From the NCBI RefSeq assembly GCF_028372415.1, contig NC_092877.1, forward strand, positions 210,358,116-210,422,115: 64,000 nucleotides of DNA, read 5' to 3'. This DNA comes from Notamacropus eugenii (lineage: Eukaryota; Chordata; Mammalia; Diprotodontia; Macropodidae). Below the pieces are notes generated by a model. That model was not told the DNA's origin. It was given only the letters and a program-made list of their open reading frames with translations, and did no database searches. Numbering within the stretch: the stretch's first letter is position 1; the number at the start of each line of letters is the position of its first letter. The translations under genes and the position numbers were made by a program. Positions 56,835-64,000 of this stretch are shown here, in pieces.

Positions 56835-56952
56835 TAAAATGCTCCAAGTGCTTTATAAACATTTGGTAGTGAGTATTCTTGACACACAGAGAGGTTGAGT
56901 GACCTGCAAAGGTCACCCAGTTGTGCAGCCAGAATGTAATGGGTGCAGAACA
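56835..56952 (-). mobile_element. MIR fragment
   Basis: CCAAGTGCTTTATAAACATT, CACAGAGAGGTTGAGTGACC and AGGTCACCCAGTTGTGCAGC. Confidence 0.75.
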
Positions 56953-57338
56953 TAAGGTTTTTTTTTTCCCTTTAATGTTCTATTTTTAAACAACAGTAAA
57001 AAATGAGAATTGAGAATACTCTCAGCATCCACCGGGATGAACTGGTACTGTGTAAACAGCTCACCTTTGACTGACAGAGGGATAATAAAAGCAGACATAT
57101 TCCTTACTCTAGTTTTCACTACTCAATAGTTTGTTCCCACTGACAACAACAAAAAAAGAGATCTAGTGATTAACTTGCTCAGAAAATAGAAAATGACTTT
57201 AAAACTTCATTTCACTTTATGGGCCCCACTTTGGGAATATGTATTGTGCCTCCCTTGGTTCTAAATGGCAGCTTTCTTCCCCATCCTCCTATAAGCAAGT
57301 CAGAAAAAGAACTTACCCTTTATACTATCTATCCACAA
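56953..57338. other. Unassigned non-coding sequence
   Basis: A T-run near 56959 and no recognised gene or repeat family. Confidence 0.4.
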
Positions 57339-57339
57339 T

Positions 57340-57412
57340 TTTTTATTAAGCAGGAACTACATGCCACAAACTGTGCTATAATATACCAGACAGACAGAGA
57401 CAGACATAGAAA
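57340..57412 (-). mobile_element. L2/MIR 3' scrap
   Basis: TTTTTATTAAGCAGGAACTA and CACAAACTGTGCTATAATA, then CAGACAGAGACAGACATAG low-complexity. Confidence 0.5.
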
Positions 57413-57540
57413 GGCAGGCAGAAACAGTGAGAAACAGCAATAGAAAGAGAAGAGAAAGTGTGTGAGAAAGAGAAAAAGAAAGAGAGAAAGAGGAGAGGGG
57501 AAAGGAAAGGAAGAGAGGAGAGGAGAGGAGAGGAGACAAA
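57413..57540. repeat. Purine-rich (GA)n/(GAGAG)n tract
   Basis: AG-only sequence for about 100 bases, ending in AGGAG pentamers. It gives opposing Leu/Ser/Phe-rich frames on the minus strand. Confidence 0.9.
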
Positions 57541-58245
57541 TATAAAGCCTATGAATTCTGTTTTCTAGGAGTCCACAGACCCCAAAGCCAACCAGAAGAC
57601 CAAAAAAGTGGTGGGATGTGACAGTCATTCAACTGTTCAGACAGGAAAGGAAACCAGTTCTAATGAGTGAATACTTATTCTCATTCATCTGAATAAGGAG
57701 GGATCCAAATAAATAACAGAACAGATATGATATTTTGCAAAATTCATATCAGATATTGTGAAAATTGGATCTTTGAAAATAGGGATTATCAGTTTTGAGA
57801 GCTAGCACAAAATTGTACACGATATATACCAGATACATTCACTAGCAATGAAAATAAACCCCAGGACACCAAACATGGTGAACTAAATTGAACTGAATTA
57901 TCTTTTTCCTTCATCCCTACTTGATTTTTGCTCTTTGTGTAAAGGGCTGCTCCAAATGTATCACAACTATTAGGGCTAGAATGGGAAGGAATATGGAATT
58001 GATCAAAAGAATATGCAAATATGAGTATAAACCTAAATAATTTTGATCCTAAGTGATCCTGAGGCTTCATCATCAGGGAAAGAACTATTCATTCAGAAAT
58101 CATCTTTCATGTTCCCTTTATAAGATGATGAATTAATCTTATACCTCTTCAGTAGCCCATGCAAGGTGCAGGCAGAGGTTGTGTACCTGATAATTCAGTT
58201 AGGAGAGAAATCTATTGCCTTGATCAAGTTCATAGGGAATTAATT
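57541..58245. other. Unassigned non-coding sequence
   Basis: No recognised repeat or coding domain. Confidence 0.4.
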
Positions 58246-58249
58246 TGCA

Positions 58250-58375
58250 TGTTGAAGCTGGAATTTGTCTTAAGTCTTGTAAATTTACTGCTTTCACTTT
58301 CTCTTTTTACCCCTACCACTCTCTGGTACACAATAAAGGCTTAATAATTGCTTGTTGATTGATTTCCTGATAAAG
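58250..58375 (+). mobile_element. L2 LINE 3' end, diverged
   Basis: CTCTCTGGTACACAATAAAG and GCTTAATAATTGCTTGTTGA end in the TTGATTGATT terminal repeat. Confidence 0.65.
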
Positions 58376-58384
58376 AAGCCAGGA

Positions 58385-59015
58385 CATCTTTGTGAGTTTG
58401 GGGGTTTTTTTGTTTTTGTTTTTTGTTATTCTTATCTGTTTTATTCTTTTTCTTAATTAAAAAGTATTTCTCCCCTCATAAAAAAATACCAAAAAAACCC
58501 TCAAAACCTGCTGTGACAATTATGAATTATCAAACAAAACCAAGTCTTTCATTCGCCATGTCCAAAACATATATCTTATTCTACACTCTGAGTGCATAAC
58601 CTCTCTGTCAGAAGAAGGGTAGCAAGTGTCATCAATGGTTATCAGGCATTGTAATTGGTCATTGAATCGATTATCACTCCTAAGTCTTTCAAAGCTGTCT
58701 TTCCAATGTTGTTTTTATTATGTCAAACATTCTCCTAGTTCTGCTCACTTCATTCCACATCAGTTTATACAAGTCTCCCAGGTTTCTCTGAAACCATCCT
58801 TTTAGTATTTCTTAAAACACAATTGTATTCCATTACACTCGTTTATCATATTCTTTGTTCAACCATTCTTCAGTTTATAGGCACCTTCTTAGATATCAGT
58901 CCTTTGCTTCCACAAAAAGAGCTACTATAAATATTTTTGCACATTATCAGTTCTTTTCATTTATTTGTTTGATCTCTTTAGTATCCCTAGTAGTGGTGTA
59001 AATGGATTAAAGTCA
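58385..59015 (-). mobile_element. 5'-truncated L1 LINE, diverged
   Basis: A T-rich start and a 3' UTR are followed by ORF2 antisense landmarks: CTAGTTCTGCTCACTTCATT, ATACAAGTCTCCCAGGTTTC, GTATTCCATTACACTCGTTT and AAAGAGCTACTATAAATATT. No ORF2 frame remains. Older than the 31-kb copy. Confidence 0.85.
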
Positions 59016-59039
59016 AGAAATCTTCAATTGGCAATAAGT

Positions 59040-59115
59040 AATCAATCATAGGTTATAGATATAGAGGTGAAAGGGACTTTATACACCAAGTTCACTGTCT
59101 CATTCTGGCAGATAG
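59040..59115 (-). mobile_element. CORE-SINE fragment
   Basis: GGTTATAGATATAGAGGTGA and AGGGACTTTATACACCAAG. Confidence 0.5.
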
Positions 59116-59277
59116 AAGGGAAATATGCATTCTTTTTAGCTGTTCTAAAGGCTTTTTAACAGTAAACCAAAGCTTAATTGTGTAGTTTAAAAAAACACTG
59201 GCCACGAAATAATTTGACTCGAGTTCTCAAAGGCATATGCAAAGTCTGAAAGGTCCTACCAAGACTTTCAGAATGGG

Positions 59278-59878
59278 CCCAGTTGCCAGGCCTAGAGGCC
59301 TGAGGGCTACCCGAGTCTTACCTTACCTCTATCGCAGGTCTTCGGTTGGCCAAACCGGATAAACGTATGAGAGAAGAGACTTTCCGGAGTCGAACAAGGG
59401 CCCTGGTTACAAGTGCAGGGGGAATTCTTCCTTAGGAGGGAGCGAGGAATCTCCCAAGGAGGCAAAGATCTTATAATAAGAGATTGGAAGCAGAAGTGTA
59501 AGTGGGGAGAGAGGGGGAGGGGAGAACGAAGAGAGGAAAAACGGAGCCTTCTGTCCTGTAACGACCCCTCCCGAGCTAAGAGCGCCTTCAGGCTTTCCTG
59601 ATCCTAATTAAGCTCTCCGGCCGCATAGTTTGCACCTGAATACCGTGCCTGTTAGATAACAATAGGTGTACCCAGATCCGGGACAGTCTCGAGGGGGATG
59701 CTCCTCCCATCACGTTTCTCACGGGAAGAGGCGGAAATACACGAGATTGCTTGGTCTCACTCCTCGATTCCCTGGTGTTTATGGGGGGCCTCATGAGAAC
59801 TCTAAGATTTAGAAGTTCCCACCTTTACCTGCCCGAGACTGTCCACATGGAATTGAGCTTCCATCCCCAGCACCCAGT
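59278..59878 (-). mobile_element. Solo LTR of an endogenous retrovirus (copy 2)
   Basis: A 589-bp LTR (59284-59872) with TG...CA ends and its own duplications CCCAGT (59278-59283, 59873-59878). It is the same family and orientation as the 50.7-kb LTR (GGCCAAACCGGATAAACGTA in both), but about a tenth of positions differ by eye. The 18-base part holding AATAAA in copy 1 is missing here (GAACAAGGGCCCTGGTTAC), so the usual poly(A) signal is lost. Confidence 0.9.
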
Positions 59879-61625
59879 GACAGGCCACATCTTTGATCTT
59901 TGAAAAGCATTTGAGTTAAGGCCCATTTTCAGGTTGGTCATAGGAAAAGGAAAATTTTAGTCATAGGGATCTTCAAATACCACAGATTAAGTCTTATGGG
60001 GGTGGCAGTCTGAATCAGTGAAGTCCCCACACCAATAAAATCACAGATCACTCCCTGCCCATGACTTAAGGTCATAAGATAGTGTCATTTTTCATCTTTG
60101 AATCCCTAAGACTGTGCTTCACACATGGTGTTTAAAGTCTGGTTGAAATGAATGGAAAATGTAATTTTCCTATAAGCCTTGTCGTCAGTCCTGAATTAAA
60201 CACACACACTATGGCCACTAGCCTTATGATCCCCCTAGTTTGTTTAGAACCCCACCTGCAAACAAATCCTCTCACCTGATGACAGGTTTAGGGGCTTATA
60301 ATTCATGCACTCAACAACCAGTATTTATAAATTTATTGAGCATTGCAGAGTGTCAGATCTGAGAAAGCCAAGTGAAAAATGCAGGGGTGGGGGTGGGAGG
60401 GCAACCATGCTGGAGAAAGGAGAACTCAACTAACTCTCTCTTCCTTGGCTCCCCCACCAAGCTGATCCAAGGGCACAGTCTCCATCAACTTCAAAGGGAG
60501 ATCTATGCTTGGCTGAGCTCCATGGGGCACAGAATGAGATGAGAAACAGGCCCAAAGAGTGGAACTCTGCACATCAATGGCCATGGAGTTGACCTGTGAC
60601 CACCACACCTGGTGCACACTCCAGGGCTGAGATGCTTGTTTTCACTTGGCAGGCCACCATGTGGGAGAGAGACTGTAACTGCTCCATAGGGTCAAGCAGG
60701 TGCTACTTTGATGGCCATGCCCATGGGGCAGCCAGAGGCTTAAACACAAAATGATGATAAGAGAAACAAATAGACAGCAAGAGTGGAGGGGAAGGCTTAT
60801 AAACACATTCTGAGCCATCCAAATAAATAAATAAAAATCCCTGAGCCCCCCCCCCCTTTACCTCCTCATAATACTGAATATTATTTTGTCACTAAATCCC
60901 CTGTTGCAGAATAAAAAAAATTTAATAAAAGAGGATCAGATCATACAGTAAGGATCAAACTGTTTGGTGACCAGTGGTTACCATATAATTAAGGTTTTGC
61001 TCTCTATGAAAACTCCTTTAGAGAAGATGAAAAGAATCTGCATCTTCACACATCCACAGAGGAGCTCTGTTTACACCACTCCTTATCCTCAGCCCTCTTT
61101 TGCTTACCGTTGTATACCTTTTTATGGTTCAATATTTACAAGAGAACTGCAAAATTAAAAGAGATCCCATGGTTACAGAAGACAACATAATTATAAGGGT
61201 CAACTTGATAAGACATATAATCTTCAGAAACCTGCAGGTTTGCCTAATAAAATATTTATATCAGTCACTGTTGGACACCCAGAGAGAGTAATATAAATGA
61301 ATTCCTCAACCTCAACTTTCCCGTATGTGCAGAAATGTCAGAAAAATGCCGCATCCAAGGAGGGAAATTACCTATGTAACTAATAAATGGCCTTTGGGGG
61401 GTACAAGATATTGACTCTAGAAGAAATTAATGAAGAACAATGACTCTACTGCATCATATTTGATTCAAACCTCTGTTACAAAATTTGAAGAAAAGTATAT
61501 CATTTTTAGTCCTTCTTTCTCACAAAGAAGCAAGGTAATTAATTACTAAAGAAACCGGCCTCATATACTCACAAACACCCTCCATTTCCATCCCTTACAT
61601 CACTCTACCTTTCCTGACCCTGAGT
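59879..61625. other. Mostly unassigned sequence
   Basis: Weak L2 3' scraps occur at 60090-60165 (GACTGTGCTTCACACATGG) and 60310-60360. A C-run lies at 60847-60856. The GC-richer stretch 60420-60740 has a 63-codon minus frame without a recognised domain. Nothing supports a gene. Confidence 0.4.
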
Positions 61626-61628
61626 ATT

Positions 61629-61697
61629 CTCATTCTCTCTGTCTCTCTTTGTCTCTGTCTGTCTTTGTCTCTGTCTGTCTGTCTGTCTGTTTGTCCG

Positions 61698-61733
<36 letters not shown>

Positions 61734-61775
61734 CCTTTACATCTCTGTCCCTCTTGTCTCTGTCTCTCCCCCTCA
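61629..61775. repeat. Compound (TCTG)n/(CT)n microsatellite
   Basis: CTGT/TCTG units followed by a CT run and CT-rich variants. Confidence 0.95.
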
Positions 61776-61914
61776 TTATTCCCCAATGTTGGCCCTAAAT
61801 TCAATTCAAGACCTGAAGGAAGGAAAGTTTAGCTGAGTAATTCTCTACTCCATGCCAGTCTTCTAAAGGTCATTTTCAATATAGTATCAATGTTTACTTT
61901 TTAACTTAGTTACA

Positions 61915-62078
61915 TAAATCATAGGGATCGTAATTCTAGAGCTGAAAGGCTCTCAGAGGCCATTTATTCCATAGCTGGGACACTGAGACCCAAGAAAGTT
62001 AGTTGACTTGTCCAGTACTGATCTGAACCCAGGTACTCTGACACTGCACTGTACGCAGCTGCCTCCCCATACAGACAG
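61915..62078 (-). mobile_element. CORE-SINE
   Basis: TAGGGATCGTAATTCTAGAG, GAAAGGCTCTCAGAGGCCAT, GTTAGTTGACTTGTCCAG and ATCTGAACCCAGGTACTCTG. Confidence 0.8.
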
Positions 62079-62204
62079 CTAACATTTCCTTTTGAAAAAT
62101 ACTGAATATCAACAACAACAATGTCACAAACAACAGATTGGATTATGTAATTCTTTGTCACTCCTTCACAACTTCAAATCTTAATTGACTTATTCAAGAG
62201 ATGC

Positions 62205-62312
62205 AATTCCATTAAATTCAACAGACATTTATTAATTTGTCTGCTGTGTTTAAGATACTGTGGAAGGTTCTTGAATATACAAAGAGAAATATTCCCATTC
62301 TGCTAGAGGAAA
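62205..62312 (-). mobile_element. L2 LINE 3' end
   Basis: TTCAACAGACATTTATTAAT, ATACTGTGGAAGGTTCTTG and CCCATTCTGCTAGAGGAAAA. Confidence 0.65.
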
Positions 62313-62339
62313 ATAGCACATTGAGAAACAGACATAAAG

Positions 62340-62548
62340 TGATTGGGGGAGAGAGAGGAGGGAAGAGAGAGAAGGGGCAAGGCAGGGAGACAAAGAAAGG
62401 GAGGAGAGATAGAGGGAGAGAACAAGACAGACACACAGAGAGGAGGAAAGATAGAGACAAAGACAAGAGGAACAGTGACAGAAAGGGAGAAAAGAGCGGG
62501 GGAAGGGAGAGAGAGAAAGAGACAGAGAGAGAGAGAGAGAATACTCAG
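62340..62548. repeat. Long purine-rich (GA)n tract
   Basis: About 200 bases of almost only A and G with occasional C and T. The plus frame through it (138 codons) is Arg/Glu/Lys low complexity and the minus frame Ser/Leu low complexity; neither is a gene. Confidence 0.93.
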
Positions 62549-62778
62549 GAACAGGAAAGGCAGAGTGATGTAGGGGATAGAAACCTGGCCTCAAAGTCAA
62601 GAAGACCAAGGTTTCAGTCCCACATCTGTTCAGGTCCCATATTGGTCACATGACAGGACAACCTATAATGTCTCAGTGCCCCCTGACAAATCTCTCAGTC
62701 TATAAGCTGCAAAAATGTTACCAGGGAAAGCTCTTTCTTCATCTTGAATCCTTTACACTGTTGAAATCACAGGCCTGG
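62549..62778 (+). mobile_element. CORE-SINE, full length with WSINE1-type tail
   Basis: GCAGAGTGATGTAGGGGATA (head), GGTTTCAGTCCCACATCTG (box-B-like), TAATGTCTCAGTGCCCCCTG (core) and CACTGTTGAAATCACAGGCC (tail). The purine tract directly precedes it, possibly grown from an A/G-rich target. Confidence 0.88.
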
Positions 62779-62811
62779 TAAATAACAATATTAAGAAAAA
62801 AAAATTACATG

Positions 62812-62832
62812 ATATATATATATATATATAAA
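62812..62832. repeat. (TA)n microsatellite
   Basis: Ten TA units. Confidence 0.9.
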
Positions 62833-62867
62833 TATGTATATTTTCTGAGCATGACTATAAACAATCA

Positions 62868-63000
62868 CAAACTTTTCCAGATGGAAGGAATTTTGGACAT
62901 AATTTGCTGGAAGTAATCTAATTTGGAAATGATCTCCTTTCACATATGAGTAAACTAAAGCTTGACCAAGGTCTTCTCAGTAGCGGAGATATCACAATTA
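62868..63000 (-). mobile_element. CORE-SINE, highly diverged
   Basis: CAGATGGAAGGAATTTTGGA, CTTTCACATATGAGTAAACT and GACCAAGGTCTTCTCAGTAG resemble a reversed SINE. Confidence 0.5.
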
Positions 63001-63472
63001 CCTTATGGACAATAAATGACCATGTGGTGGTTTTGCCGCACTGATGGAACTTAAAGGTAGCTGCCATCTTCTGGGCTGCCTCTGGTATCCAGAGGAGTTA
63101 CTGCTTTTTAACAGAATAAATGTGACTGAAAGGCTCATGGAGGGATTTATTTTTTCCCCTTAGTATATGTTAATGCCACAGAGATGTTAAATTATGTACA
63201 GCTCACCAGAATTATCATTCCAGAAAGGCACATCCAACTTGAGAGTTGACAGGATTTTTTTTTTAAGATAAGGAAGAAGGAAAGGGCATATTCCATCCTT
63301 AGATTGTTAAATGTGATCTAATATGCTGAGTGTCGCTGTTACTCTATCAGCTAATCAAGACATACCAACACAACTCCACTAGTAATCAACATAATTAATA
63401 AGCATTTTTTATTGCACTTTATATCACTCAACAAGATTTACTGTCATTTTTTACTAGACATTCTTCACAGCC
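63001..63472. other. Unassigned non-coding sequence
   Basis: No recognised repeat except a T-run near 63257; no coding frame. Confidence 0.4.
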
Positions 63473-63474
63473 AT

Positions 63475-63562
63475 ACTGACTGCCCCATTTTACAGATGAA
63501 GAAACTGAGGTGGGTCAAATTAACTGCCTACAATAAGTGTCTGCATTTGGACCAGGATGGAA
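63475..63562 (-). mobile_element. MIR/CORE-SINE fragment
   Basis: CCCCATTTTACAGATGAAGA and AAACTGAGGTGGGTCAAATT. Confidence 0.75.
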
Positions 63563-63564
63563 AT

Positions 63565-63900
63565 GCTTCCATCAGAAGCATTTGAGTACCTGCTATCTGC
63601 CAGGTACTATGCTAAGCACTAGGCACTTAGAAAGGCCCTCAAGGAGCTCACAACCTAATGGGAGAGTTGATATGCAAACAAATGTGTATACATAAGCTAT
63701 ATACAGGATAAGCAGGAAATAATCAGCAGAGGGAACACATTAGCATTAAGAGAGATTGGAATAGGCTTCCTGCAGAAAGTGAGATATCTGCAATTTGAAG
63801 GAAGCCAAGAAGTGGAGACGAGAAAAGAGCATTCCAGGCATGGGGAAGGGAGGAGTGAAGCCAAGAGACAGAGGAATGTCTTGTGTCATTGGATCAAAAA
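63565..63900 (-). mobile_element. L2 LINE 3' portion, well preserved
   Basis: GAGTACCTGCTATCTGCCAG, CTATGCTAAGCACTAGGCAC, GCCCTCAAGGAGCTCACAAC, AGGCTTCCTGCAGAAAGTGA and GAGCATTCCAGGCATGGGG are readable in reversed order. Confidence 0.88.
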
Positions 63901-63917
63901 GTAGGGGTTTTTTGTTG

Positions 63918-64000
63918 TGGCTGTGCAGTCACTTTTCAGTTGTGTCTGACTCTTTGAAGAGTATACGATGTGTCAAAACATTAGTGTTCCTAGTACCTTT
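63918..64000 (-). mobile_element. MAR1-like SINE, cut by the window edge
   Basis: GCAGTCACTTTTCAGTTGTG and TCTGACTCTTTGAAGAG match the reversed start of the MAR1-like SINEs at 8.3 and 55.0 kb; the rest lies outside. Confidence 0.7.

Noticed and set aside
50665..59872. A complete provirus between the two LTRs
   Set aside because: Each LTR has its own different 6-bp duplication, the LTRs are diverged, and no retroviral gene sequence is seen between them.
60426..60740. GC-richer segment as a possible exon
   Set aside because: The 63-codon minus frame lacks a recognisable motif and splice signals; composition alone is not enough.
62218..62653. Frames of 76-138 codons in the purine tract
   Set aside because: Low-complexity Arg/Glu/Lys or Ser/Leu sequence from a GA repeat, running into SINE sequence.

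Overview
This window looks like a piece of a marsupial (metatherian) nuclear genome. The evidence is the repeat content: CORE-SINEs of the MAR1/WSINE1/MIR type, L1 copies with marsupial-style 3' ends, ORF2-less 'half-L1' (HAL1) elements, many readable L2 and L3/CR1 fragments, hAT foldback elements, long CT/GA and CA/TG microsatellites, and an AT-rich, CpG-poor base composition. The species cannot be fixed from the sequence alone. Family names are given from memory of repeat consensus sequences, without a database search.

I find no intact protein-coding gene. The window reads as gene desert or the inside of a very long intron. The longest open frames are translated microsatellites, decayed LINE proteins, or chance frames without homology that I can recognise. 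The only structured RNA is a U6 snRNA retrocopy near 48.1 kb.

Layout: 0-3.1 kb is a CT/TG microsatellite followed by L2, SINE and LINE 3'-end fragments. 3.2-5.5 kb is mostly unassigned. 5.5-10 kb is SINEs and a 1.2-kb minus-strand L1. 10-13.3 kb is mostly unassigned. 13.5-14.8 kb is a minus-strand L3/CR1. At 15.4-15.8 kb a palindromic hAT element splits a SINE. 16.6-23.1 kb is largely repeat-free and may hold conserved regulatory sequence, especially 19.3-20.5 kb. 25.0-31.8 kb is a nest: an L2, containing HAL1 copy 1, which carries a 431-bp unidentified retroposed insert and is abutted by HAL1 copy 2, whose tail is split by a minus-strand L1. 32.4-34.8 kb is mostly unassigned. 34.8-41.8 kb is SINEs, L1 and MIR. 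42.5-43.7 kb is repeat-poor. 44-47.8 kb is L2 and SINEs. 48.0-48.2 kb is a U6-LINE chimera. 48.7-48.9 kb is a compound microsatellite. 50.7 and 59.3 kb carry two independent solo LTRs. Between them, 53.2-53.8 and 55.6-56.4 kb are repeat-free candidate enhancers. 61-64 kb is microsatellites, SINEs and L2.

No genes act together here. What can be read is a history of insertions: ancient L2/L3/MIR, then HAL1, L1 and MAR1-type SINEs, hAT elements and endogenous retrovirus LTRs, with LINE machinery having copied U6 RNA and probably the 431-bp insert. The most notable items are the U6-LINE chimera with target duplications, the nested HAL1 stack, the retroposed insert with a perfect 15-bp duplication, and the repeat-free islands.
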